Positions 22,392 through 33,445 of a stretch of DNA of 64,000 nucleotides are shown in pieces. The notes beneath the pieces are model-generated. The model ran no database searches and was not told the DNA's origin. It worked only from the letters and a program-made list of their open reading frames with translations. The stretch is from Epiperipatus broadwayi (Eukaryota; Onychophora; Udeonychophora; Euonychophora; Peripatidae): assembly GCA_028023455.1 (NCBI GenBank), contig JAQFVV010000233.1, positions 868,001-932,000 on the forward strand. Direction: 5' to 3'. The first letter of the stretch is position 1. Every line of letters begins with the position of its first letter. The translations under genes were made by a program, and so were the position numbers.

Positions 22392-23096
22392 TTAAAGGTT
22401 TCCCGAATTGTATTCTTTAAATATCAGACTCCCTAAAACTTCACTTCCTTGTTTTCCTAAGTGCAAACCATCTTTACTATACAACTCCCTCTTTCCAATA
22501 AACCAATCCCATACATCCACAAACACAACATTATTTCTCTCACACAATTTTTTCACTCTCTCATTTATAGAACATGCCCTATCTAACAAATGCCTCTTAT
22601 CAAATCTTGGTAATAGTCCCACTACTCCTACTCTTCCTTAATCTCTCTCAAATTCCTAATCAATTCTACATACTCATCCATTACTTTCTCAAGATGGCTC
22701 TAAAAAATTATTAGTTCCTACCATTACATATACATCTCTACTACCTTGCTTTCTTACTTTATCAGTCACATCCCTAATTTTTGCTCCAGGCAAACATACG
22801 CTAACATACCTGCTTCTATTTTCCCTTGCAATTATATCCCCACATTCTCTTATTAGTGAATCTCCTATCAATACTGCCTCATAATCTACTTTCTCTACTC
22901 CATCTTTAACCTTTTCTACCATCTTCTGAATTTCCTTATCCATTTCTTCCTTATCATTTCTACTCAATAATTTCTTTATCTCCTCACACTTTGTCTCTAA
23001 CAATTTTAACTTTACTTCTACATCCTTCATTTCTTCCTCTATCTTACTTATTCTCTGGCTAACCATCTCCATTGCATTACTACTTCCTTCACCCAT
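22392..23096 (-). pseudogene. LINE ORF1: coiled coil plus SGNH/GDSL esterase domain, frameshifted
   Basis: The first half (23096 down to 22689, 135 residues) starts at an ATG a few bases from the 5' end of the element. It has a charged heptad-type helix (about residues 9-70), then the esterase blocks GDSLIRECG (nucleophile Ser) and MVGTNNF (block III). A frameshift follows; the rest continues from 22622 and carries DGLHLGKQG, the Asp and His of the catalytic triad. Together they make a complete SGNH domain split by indels near 22690 and 22625. In CR1/L2-type elements such proteins bind RNA or lipid and assist retrotransposition. The fold is clear from the motifs; the role here is inferred from the family. 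Confidence 0.8.
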
Positions 23097-23103
23097 ATCT
23101 CCT

Positions 23104-24413
23104 GTGATGTGATGTGATGTGATGTATTTGGCTTCTCCTTAAACAAAGTCAAGAATATCTCAGCAACTATGCCCAGATAAACCTGTTAGCCACTTTATTT
23201 TCCATTTCCCACTCTAAGTCTTCCCATATTCTGCCCCATCCCATTTCCACAACATAATCTTTGTCAACTCTATGGCCTTTAAATCTAAATCCCCCTTATC
23301 TTTTCGCAAACCCAGCATAAAAACTACTAACTCACTTTCTGTATTCTCACTTTGTTCATACCTATTCTCCCATAACTTCATTATCTGTACCCTTTCTGCT
23401 TTCAAGCATTTACATTCAATCAACAGATGCCTAATATTTTCTATACCTTCCTTACACAATTTGCACGCTAAATCACCCATAGTTTTCCATTTACATGTAT
23501 ATTCTCTTGTTGCTAAAGATCCCGTTCGAGCCTTAAACAATAAACTACTTTCCTTACTATTATCATAAATTAACTCACTTCCAATATTCTGTTTACTTCT
23601 ATATATATTTAAACTCTTCTTACCCTCCATACTACTTCTCCATCTCTCCAACTCCCTATTTTTTATTAATGCTTCTATTCTTTTATCCCATTCCTTACCA
23701 CTATAACACTCAACAATCCTCCTAACACAATCATCCCACCTTTTATACAAGTATACCGATATAAATTCTTTATCCAAATCTTTTGCATACCGCATTACCT
23801 TTCTCACCCATCTTGTTACCTGCCCTTTACTCATAACCCAATTAAACACTATTTTGGCTATTCTTTTACTATCCATAAACTGCAACCTACCAAACATTTT
23901 CATTTTACTTTTTGCATCTCTCATATAGAAACTTGACCATCCCATTTCTCCTTGAATTGCCTCCTTTGCTGTCCACATCTCTGCATCTAATGCATGTCTT
24001 CCTACTTCCCTTTGTACTTTCTCTAAATAATCTAAAATCCTTTTACTGACACATAATGCATCATTACCATATGTTAACCCTGCTACTGCAACTCCCTTCC
24101 ATACAATTCTAGCTACATCATATTTATTATATGAAAATACTGTTAGTTTCTTTACCAAACCTTTTCTTTTCTTTGCTTCATTTACCAATTTTTTCTCCCA
24201 TTCAACCAAGCAATTTTCCTGATTACATAAGATGATTCCCAAATACCTATATCTATCCACCACACTTAACTTTATATCTCCCAATAAAAAAACTACATCC
24301 TCTCTTTCCCCAGTATTAACCATCATTATATTTGATTTTTCTTCACTAAATTTAATCCCCATCTCTTTACCCACCCTTGCACATATCCTCAACATAATAT
24401 CCATATCTTCTAT
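23104..24413 (-). mobile_element. Esterase-ORF1 LINE, copy 2, 5' truncated
   Basis: The 3' third of the same LINE, almost identical to copy 1 over the shared 1.3 kb. It ends with the pentanucleotide tail at 23104-23126 (plus-strand GTGATG repeats), which touches the 5' end of copy 1 directly, giving a head-to-tail tandem. It is truncated at about 24413, just downstream of the RT catalytic box. Confidence 0.85.
23214..24404 (-). pseudogene. LINE ORF2 C-terminal fragment, open but truncated
   Basis: A 396-residue uninterrupted frame beginning at the sequence that follows the RT catalytic Asp box (MDIMLRICARVGKEMGIKFS) and ending at a normal stop. It contains the RT thumb region (VVDRYRYLGIIL) and the CKLCKEGIENIRHLLIEC zinc motif. 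It lacks the endonuclease and RT motifs A to C, so it cannot act as a retrotransposase. The open frame reflects youth and not selection, and it shows the element's native C-terminus (TKIMLWKWDGAEYGKT). Confidence 0.85.
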
Positions 24414-26187
24414 CCACTAAAACCATAGCTCTATCTGGTGACAGATATTATAGTTATATAAAATAAGTAAAAGAAAGAGTAATTTTTAAAAATGTTTGTG
24501 GATGAATAAATTGAAAAATAAAATAAAATAATAATAAAAAAAAAGAAATGAAATAGAGATTCAACTGAAAACGAAAAAAAAAATCAAAAGCTTTTTTAAT
24601 GTAAGTAAATCAATTTTAAAACTTATTAAAAATGTTTTTATTTTAATTAAATATATATATATCTTTTTAATTTCATAATTTGTCATATTTTATTTATATT
24701 ATGAATAACTGTATTAAAAATACTCCTTATTTTTTCATTATCTAATTAAGAGAGAACGTTATATAATAGTCAAATTTTTGGTTGTTTTATTTACAACAAT
24801 ACACTACTCTCAGTCTCATTTTAAAGAAACTCCTTTAGAAGCTCTACCAAATCAAAACAGACTTGAAACTTATTTACATTAATCCAATTTTATTTGCTTT
24901 ACTTCAAAGTGCCAGAAATGTAACACACAATTGTTAACTTTATTGCTCTCTACAGTTACCAAGCACAGATAATTTTACTTAAAATAGATAAAAATTATAT
25001 GCATTAATAATTGTGTTACTACATCCTTCAAACTAAATAAAATTGGCTTAATATAAATAAGATTTAAGCTTATTCAGATTTGTGATTATGATGTTGGGCT
25101 TGACATAGCTGATGAAGAAGAGTTTCCCCAATTTAGTTCTATAAGCCTCGCATTATCATGATTTACTATTCAAAATTTGACTATTATGTAACATTATATT
25201 TTAGTTAAATAATGAGCTATTAGACTATGCAAAAATGCACTCGTTCATAATACTATAAATATTCTTATAATGCATTAATTACATAACTGAGTATATTTTT
25301 AATACAGATATGTATTTTAAACTCTGTCTGAAAGCAGGTAGAATACCTAGATAACAAGCAATAACATTTGATTATTACTAGTAGATAGGTTGCTATTATT
25401 TTAGCATATTGTTAAAGTCGCATCATAAACTTATGAACATGAAGTTTTTTCAATAAAGCCAGAGTATAATCCAATAGATTATATTCAAACTTTTCAGCTA
25501 CACTATAGGTAGTTTAAAACTGCTAATGCTAAATAAGGAAAATACAGAAAAAGCTGGAATAATGCATTGCTTATACAAGCAGTAAAATTGAACTAAAGGC
25601 TTAATATCAAATGTACTTAACAACTTATACCAAATCACATTGAATAGTTAAACACAATATAATTAAATATCACAAGTAGCAGGTTATATTATGATAGCTG
25701 GAGCAGTACAGTATTAAAAGAAATAAAAAATAACTTTAAATTCTTGTAAAAAGTTTATACTTTAAATTGTATATAACTATTGTCATGTATTTATTTTATA
25801 ATCAACTTGAATATTCCTATCATTGAACTTATTCCGTTTGAAATATCTTTTTTTTAATAATATCATTTCATTACTTTAAAGAAAAATAAAAAAGTCAAGC
25901 TTTTTAGATAATGATTTTTTTTAAGTATTAAATTAAAATACTTTTTAATATCTAATTTCATATTTAAATTAACTTTTACATAATCTTTAATCCTGTCAAA
26001 ATTATATTTTAAACTTAATAAAATCTTATGGATTTATTTATTGCTTAATAACAATATTATACATAGATAAGTATAATTAATATAAAATTTAATTTTTCAT
26101 TCTTATTTAATATTCAGAAAATAAAAGTTCTTTTAAAAAAAAAAAATCAAAGCCAAAATATTAGGTTAAAAAAATTACAGAATAAAG
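24414..26187. other. AT-rich intergenic DNA, no gene seen
   Basis: I see no supportable gene or repeat; homopolymer A/T runs are frequent. Confidence 0.55.
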
Positions 26188-26194
26188 GGACTTG

Positions 26195-26265
26195 AGTGAA
26201 TTTTTGGCTGAAGGCAGGTGGATTAATTTTGCCTAATCGAGTATTCGAGTCCCAAATTATCAAAT
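26195..26265 (+). repeat. Possible tRNA-derived SINE head
   Basis: An A-box-like TGGCTGAAGGCAGG (26205-26218) is followed about 23 bases later by a B-box-like GTATTCGAGTCCC (26241-26253), the spacing of a pol III internal promoter. The acceptor stem does not close, so this is not a functional tRNA. It may be a SINE head or a decayed tRNA pseudogene. Weak call. Confidence 0.3.
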
Positions 26266-27339
26266 TTTAGATGGTAGGTATAATATCCTATTTCTATTAA
26301 TTTACACACTATTTTTTTTATTTATGGTAAATGATTTTGTCAAAAGCTGATGGTTTGTGTAGAAATCATCTATATATTAAGTAAAGTAAAAAAAAACAAC
26401 AACTTGATTCAGCTGAGAATTAATCCAGAAACCTCTTAGCTTTTGAATAGGTCATTCTGCCAATACACTTGATCAACATTCACGGTTATTTGCCAAAATA
26501 TAATATTTTCATTTTGCTGCAAGTTAGAACAGATTATGGGCTCTTATTTTCTTTTAAAATATAATGATTTACAAAATAATAGGATGACTTTTTCTATTTA
26601 GAAACTAAAAACATTACTTATTAAATAATTAAAAAAACATTAAATTAAGAATTTCATAAAGAAATATAATAATGCAACCTGATTTGCAGTAGTGTTGAAA
26701 AAAAGTCAAATTGAAAAAACAACCTTTTTTTTAGAATCAATAAAATTTACAAGAATAGTAATTAAGAAAATGTTTTTAAAAAAAATACCATTTGATAAAT
26801 TGCCATGGCTTCAGAGATTTGAATTTAATAGCAGTAATATGCAGTTACTCAGTTTTACTGAGTTTATGAATTCATATTTTCATTAACCTGAATTACATCA
26901 ATCAATTCTTTAGGATCTTGCATTAATCAATTCTCCTACATCTACAAAAAGTTGATTCTAATAGCAGTTTAGAATACTACTTAAATGTATGGAGCTGCCA
27001 CTTGATGTCCTTCACACTTGAGTTTCTGTTCATTAAACTGTTATGGAATTTAGTTCTACAACAGATTATATAATAGTACTGATAATTATTTTTTATTTCT
27101 GAATATTACATTTAAATAACTTTAATATGTTAATAATATTTAATTTTTACAAGAGTAATAATAAGTTTTATATACTGACAAAAAAGTTTCTGTGATATTT
27201 ATGTTGTAAAGGAACTTATAATTGTTTGATGTTTACCCAGGACATATATATATTAAAAAAATCAAGACATATATCATGTGACTTAATTTAATAAGCTTGT
27301 ATTTACAAATGTAATATATAATGAGCATGCTAATAGCTC
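26266..27339. other. AT-rich intergenic DNA, no gene seen
   Basis: The 64-codon frame at 26692-26886 is lysine-, phenylalanine- and isoleucine-rich, as AT-rich noncoding DNA would give. No gene is supported. Confidence 0.55.
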
Positions 27340-27462
27340 TAACAAGCTTTTTGATAAATTCTGCAAGAGAAAGCATTTAAATTTCTATCTAGAATTATTC
27401 CTATTTCCAAATCAGTTTTAAACTCATAGCTTGAGTTTATATTTTGGACCTAGTGTCTGAAT

Positions 27463-27525
27463 ATCCTAGTACCTCATTGACAAGAGCCATCAGCTTGAAA
27501 CTGGTTAGGGATAATTCTAGATAGA
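27463..27525 (+). ncRNA. Hammerhead-like relic, unit 1
   Basis: The core reads TTGACAA where CTGANGA is expected, followed by a pairable stem II (GAGC-CATCA-GCTT), GAAA, a two-pair stem III (AC-TG-GT) and GGG of stem I. Two core positions are lost, so it would be inactive. Confidence 0.45.
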
Positions 27526-27767
27526 GATTTTAAATGCTTTCTCATGCAGCATTTTCTTACCATTATAGTTTGGATTTTGAGGCTTTGGTTATGTTATATT
27601 GCTAAAGTTATTAATATGTGGCATATCTGAATTTTGTTCAGTTCCATATAGCTATTTAAGTTAGATAGCTGGATTTGAAGATATATAGATGTCTGAAAAT
27701 ATCAGATTTTCTTCTTAATAGTTAAGTATTCTATAAAAGTGTAAGTTTGTATTTTGGATCTCTAAAT

Positions 27768-27825
27768 GTCCTAGCACCTCATTGATGACAGCCATCAGTT
27801 TGAAATGATTTGGGAATAGGGATAA
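27768..27825 (+). ncRNA. Hammerhead-like relic, unit 2
   Basis: The core reads TTGATGA (only C3 changed), followed by CAGC-CATCA-GTTT, GAAA, a short AT-G-AT stem III and TGGG pairing with CTCA upstream. Predicted inactive. Confidence 0.45.
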
Positions 27826-28305
27826 TTCTAGATAGAGATTTTAAATGCTTTCTCTTGCGACATTTTATGAAAAAGCTTGTTTATAGTTATTAACAGGCTC
27901 ATTATATATATTTCCACATCTGCTACATTATTTCAAGTATATATAATGGACAATAACTCACTTTCTTTAGGCTTTTTTAAATAATATAATACAAATTGTT
28001 TATAATATTGTCTGGTACATGTGCAGTTCTTATCAATATACACTCATATATCCAACGCAAAAGCTCTTTTACCCTATAGTATGCAAAACAGAAATTAAAA
28101 TTATAATATATATATAAAATTTTTAAATAACAATAATGCAGTTATAAATAATAAATTAAAAAACACATTTACATATTAAAGTTGACATTTCATTGGCAGT
28201 AATAACTAGTTGCCAAACTCAGGCAGAGGAAAGTAGGGGCGGGGATATAAAATTAGTCAGAAAGAGAGAGAGAGAGCTATTACATAGTTTTTTTTAAAAG
28301 TATAG

Positions 28306-30488
28306 TGTAACAGGCACATACGTACGTTACATTGTTTTTTTATTAGTAAACATGAAAAGAATAAAAGTTCGCAAATAAAAACTTCTTTTTTAAGAATTAA
28401 AAATTGAAAATTAAAAAAATCATCTTAAACTCGTATATATATAAAATCGCACAGATAAAAAAAAAAAAATTATTAAAATAAAACTTTATTAAAAATAGAA
28501 AAACTAAATCTTTCAACAAAAAGATTTAGAGATAAAAATATATCTTTAAGTTTGGAAAACACATTAATGTTATTGAAAAATGGAAATGATTATTTTAATT
28601 AGTCTAAGTGAACTAGCCTTTGGGCATTTAAATGTATAAGCAACGGTCAGATAGAAAAACAATAGAAACTAATAGCAAATGAGAGAAATCCATTGGGAAA
28701 TCGGACCTCAATGGAAGGATCATCATCATCGATGATGTAATGTCAATTGAATCCTTAAAATTAATATAAAAGGAAAACTTTGGAAATTATTAGGAAGTTA
28801 TTATGATGTGACTATAAGTGTTAGTGTGGAGTTGAAGGAGAAGGGATTGAAAGACGCACTTTCAATTCCTTCAGTTGTTCAAAAGAAAATGAAACATCGT
28901 TTTCCGATATTGCGAGCCACAGGACATCAAGACCCGGAAGAATACCATCAACCATAAAGGAAAAGCAATTAACTGCACACCGATCTCCTTATGACTTCGT
29001 GGGATTAATACCTTCCATTACAAGAAATCAAAGAAAACAGACATTTTTCAAAACAGTAAGAAATATATAATTTATGAACATTTCTAAACAAAAGAACTCT
29101 AAATACTAAACTTTTCAATATTTATAAATATAAGAATTTCCTATCTGACTAAAGTAGTTAAAATGTTATTTGATATATTTCTTTTGTAAAATCATTTCCA
29201 TTTATATTTTTTTTGTTCTTTAAGTTTTATTATGATTTCTGTTTTCCGATAAATTAAAATATATGAATGATAAACTTAAGTCGGGCATGAATGGCTGTAT
29301 AGATTTGTAAAGTTATATTAGGGGAGGGTAATCTTAGGTTATTTGTATTGTTGTTGAATTGGGTCAATGGATTGGACATATTGATGTAGTTAGTAGATGT
29401 AATGCAAGATTCGCTATGGGCAGAATCGCTTGTATACGCCGTACACTTCCTCTTGCCTAGGGAATGCGATCGTAAGTCGGCAAAATGACCGCAGTCCGTT
29501 TCTATGGAGTTTTTTTTTGTTCTTCTCATTAGATAGATGTAATATTCCTATCTGACGAGAGTCAATGTCTTATCTTAACCTATTTTGTGTTGCCGTATTT
29601 GTATTACATTGAATACATCGATATATCAGATGGATTGATGCCAGTTTGACTGTGAACTTTTAGCCTAAGGTTAAATGGGGATAGAATGTTTTATCTTCAA
29701 ATGCAAATCTATGTAGTCTATTCATACTCGACACTCTAAATAAAAATGTATTAAATTTAAGTTGGGTATAGATGCTTGCATGGGTTCGTTACCGATTAAT
29801 TATGTTTTTGTTTTTCATATTTGATCAAAATATACTAGACATTCGGTAAATACTGATACCTTTGGTGAATATCTAAGATGTATTTATGTCGGATGTCTTT
29901 CAAGTTATTGGTGTCAATGCGGGCATCTTACGATGAATGCTAGTGGGTTTCTTGTATTCCCTATGCAATTGATGGTATCAATGATTTTGTATTTTGATCA
30001 TTTATGTTTACTTTGAAATGTTTTGACCGCGTAATCTATGTAACCAATCTATACTCAACATTAAAAACATATTTTATAAATCCATCTGTGCGAACTTAAT
30101 TAAAATGTAAACTTATAATATTATAAAAATTAAAATGTAAATTTAAATTCTAAAATCAAATTAAAATCTAAAATAAACATACTAAAATAATAATGTTAAA
30201 TTTTATATATATGTGCGTAAATAAATGTTTGTATGTTAATTACTGGCAGTGGCTTATTTTATTCTTTTTTAAATTATTCTTAGATAAGAATTTATTATAA
30301 ATATAAATCTCTGCTAGTCCAATGAGCTAGTGACTTGGGCTAACAACCAGATATCAAAATAAAATAAAAAAAAATATTTTTTTTGACTTACGTATCTGCC
30401 TACTTTATAAATTTTTTAAGGTTCAAATGCCTAGATGGCGCCCTGTAGAGCAGATTACGTTAAGCTCTCTATTCTCCAGATCGTTACA
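28306..30488 (-). repeat. 2.18-kb solo-LTR-like repeat, copy 1
   Basis: On the minus strand the element runs from TGTAACGATCTGGAG (30488) to GTGCCTGTTACA (28306), with TGTAAC/GTTACA inverted termini typical of LTRs. A second copy in opposite orientation lies at 53720-61906 and is interrupted by a LINE. No internal retroelement domain lies on either side, so a solo LTR is the simplest reading. No clear target-site duplication was found. It is somewhat more GC-rich than its surroundings. The 91-codon frame inside (29254-29529) is not matched by an open frame in the second copy and is not taken as a gene. Confidence 0.65.
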
Positions 30489-31414
30489 ATATATATAAAG
30501 ATAGTTTTACATAAACATAATAATAAGATTTTAAAGCTCACTTGATAACCTGTGTACACATCTACACTTAAATTATTTATGTATGTGTGAAAAAATAAAA
30601 TTTCAAACGTTGATTTAAATAATGCAAATATCTAACTTCATTCTAAATTTTAAATCAATTCTAAATAAATTGTTTGCTGTTATTAAACAGATATAATTAA
30701 AGTCATTATCAAATATTCAAAATCAGAATCTTAATTAATTTTATTTTATTGCTGTTTTTGAAAGCAATGTAAATATTTTAAGTTCAAGATCAAAGCTTTA
30801 ATTAAGAAATTAAATATGTTTTTAAAACCTCATTGTAAGATCAAAGTTTTTGTTTTGATAATTTTGGTAACAGGATATTATTTTTAGCAACTAGTTGATA
30901 TGTGAATTTTTTTATCAAATTCTACACACACACACAAAAAAAATAGGATCATTATTATGAAGTTATATATAGGCCATACTTTTTTATTATTCAACTGCTT
31001 ACAGTTTGAGGATATAAACAGATTGTTAGTTTTACTGTATTTCTTTTTATAACAGAATCACTATGAAGCATTGGCAAAGTTTTAATGCTAACTAAATTAT
31101 ATTTTATATGGAAAAGCTGTGAATGAATAAATAAAAATCCATAAAATCTTTCTTTCTCAGTTTGTCTGTCTCAGCCAAGGTTGTATTCTAAATATTATCT
31201 TTCATGCTTGCCATTTTAGAAAAATCAAATTATGATGTTTATTAAATTAGATACTTCGTGCAAGACTAATAAAATTGTTGATAATATATTAAATACTGTT
31301 GAATTCAGAGACAATTTACGGAATACTCGCAGCTTGCCTGGACATTAAAAAAAAAAGCCATGGATTCAAATTATAATTTATTTACGTGTATATATTTTAC
31401 ACAAATTTTTATAT
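30489..31414. other. AT-rich intergenic DNA, no gene seen
   Basis: Nothing supportable here; a short CA microsatellite lies near 30925. Confidence 0.5.
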
Positions 31415-31555
31415 ATAGGGTATATGAGCACAGACTTTCACACGACCCACCACTCTCCACTCTATCTCATAACACTGAAACACTTAGTGTATCAGTGTTA
31501 TGAGATGGAGTGGAGAGTGGTGGGTCGTGTGAAAGTCTGTGCTCATATATCCTAT
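31415..31555. repeat. 141-bp near-perfect palindrome (hairpin)
   Basis: Two 64-base arms (31415-31478 and 31492-31555) are reverse complements with two mismatches, separated by a 13-base loop that itself contains the palindrome ACACTTAGTGT. The arms are richer in C and G than their surroundings. No ORF is present. It could be a fold-back element, a MITE without interior, or the template of a long hairpin RNA. No second copy was found in the window. Confidence 0.9.
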
Positions 31556-33445
31556 TTATTACATATATAGATACAGGTATATAATAAACCTGTGTTTTAG
31601 TTATTACAGACTTTTATAAATCTTAGAAAAAATAAATAAATTTATCATTAAAAGACTTAGCATTATTCCACATATAAATTTATTTGATTTAACAACTTAG
31701 TTTGCTTTAAAAAGGGGGGGAGGGCTAAATTATCTTATGTGTTTTTATTTGATATAATAATTGTTTTACCATGTTACAAGTCTTTTTTTATTGTTGTTAA
31801 AATACATTTTAAAATAATCAAGAAGTTGTATTAAAAAAGGGGATGGAGGAAAAATAATTAGATCATTACAATAATGATTTAATTGTAGTGGGGAAAAATG
31901 AATAATAAAATAAACTAATTTTGAAATGTATTTCTCAAAACTTATATTATTTAATACTATGATTTTTCAGATGAAAATGGTTTATTTGGATAATTACAAA
32001 TATTATTTTATATATAAAACAAATATCAATGGTAAATTTAAAATGAACTTTATAAAAATCATTTAAGATTAATTAGATTTCTTAATGACCAAAAATAAAA
32101 TTTATTTAATAGTAAAATGTGAATGTACATGTGTGAATAATGCAAAGTAAATGAATTCTTTAATTTTGAAAAACCTAAATTAATATTTTGAAAACTCACA
32201 TTATTTAAATGCAATAAAAGGCATCAAATAATGAAAATTTATGTTAACAATAATAATAAATTATACTTTATTGCTGGTTGCTGTATGTGGTGGGAATTAG
32301 TTATTATTGAATACTTACAGAATGATTTTAAAAAATTAAATGCAAAGTTGCATATGCATTTATATTTATGGAATAATATTAATTATAATATAACTATTAT
32401 TATTGATAGTTAATTAATTTAATTACTGACAAACATGTCCATTCATATGATTTACATTGTTGCCTGTGGACCTTTTAATGGACTGTTAATGTAGCCCGTA
32501 CCATAAATCCTATTTAGAGATTGTGGTTGATGAAGTAATGAATGTTGTGATAATGATAAAGTTGTATCTATTTGCTTATGCAGTTAACATAGTCCTGTTA
32601 TATATGCCTCTAAATTATTTTCAGGTATTACTTTGCATTGCTTGGATTATGATTAAGGAGCTAGATTGCTTATATACGATGATTATATTTGATGGATGTT
32701 TTTCTATAAAGGTGATTGTGTCTCTTCTTTGTAATTTTATTAACTGATTCCATTTATGAATTATTTCTAACTTGATGCATTTCAATTGTATTGTGCAGTA
32801 TGAACAATATAGTTAAGATGATGATGATGACTTAAATGATTATATATGAAGATCAAGACTTTTTAAGTTGCTATCAAGATATTACATCAGTAATGAGAGA
32901 ATTTGTTATTAAAGTTTATTTTCAAAGGATTGTATTCCAAATTCATTAATATATACACACATTAGCTGCAGTCCCAATAATATGTAGAGTGTATTTATGA
33001 CATTGTTTGTGTCATATTAAAGATAACTATTTAAATTAATGTTAGAGAAAAAAAAATTGACTTTTAAATTTGAAGCTAAATTAGTTTAAGTAAAAATAAT
33101 CATTTAGAAAGTATAAAATGAAAGACAAAATCCTTTAAATAACTATATGAAAGTAAAATTTAAATGTTGAATCATTAACAATGATGATTTTGTAAATAGT
33201 TTTATGTTTAAATAAATATTACTGTAACATTTGTTAAATTAGTGCTATCTCATGTTTATTTTCTTTATTGATCTTTTTTTTTTTTTCAATATAAACTTTG
33301 ATCACATAGGATCATGATTATCTGATTTAGGTTGGAAATCATTGTGTTGTGTGGCGATTATGGGCTGAAGCGGAGGAAAAGTGAGAGACTTCAAAGGTAA
33401 CAGTTTAATTTTCACTTTTATTGCTAGTTTATGTTAAAGTGTTGA
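31556..33445. other. AT-rich intergenic DNA, no gene seen
   Basis: Open frames at 32231-32413 and 32523-32747 lack any domain and have AT-driven composition. No gene is supported. Confidence 0.5.

Larger units (their letters stand above)
18761..23103 (-). mobile_element. Esterase-ORF1 LINE (CR1/L2-like), copy 1, near full length
   Basis: A minus-strand non-LTR retrotransposon of about 4.34 kb. Its 3' end is a pentanucleotide tail (CACAT repeats, seen on the plus strand as GTGATGTGATG at 18761-18778) after a short 3' untranslated region of about 90 bp. ORF1 (coiled coil plus SGNH esterase) and ORF2 (APE endonuclease, RT, C-terminal zinc motif) are both recognisable but broken by frameshifts. 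The 5' end directly abuts the tail of copy 2 at 23104. An esterase-type ORF1 is known from CR1, L2 and related clades; the exact clade is not assigned. Confidence 0.85.
27340..27880. repeat. Diverged hammerhead-repeat relic, inverted and tandem
   Basis: A short minus-strand piece (about 27345-27425, with GCATTTAAATTTCTATCTAG) is followed by two plus-strand units (about 27430-27560 and 27735-27880). Both plus units contain GATAATTCTAGATAGAGATT and TTTTAAATGCTTTCTC. The order of blocks parallels the main family (hammerhead, then GGGGAT, then CTAGAT-GGGGATTTTATGC), so this appears to be a diverged or older subfamily. Confidence 0.6.

Noticed and set aside
29254-29529. 91-codon minus-strand frame
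   Set aside because: The homologous repeat copy at 53720-55280 does not keep the frame open, so there is no sign of coding.
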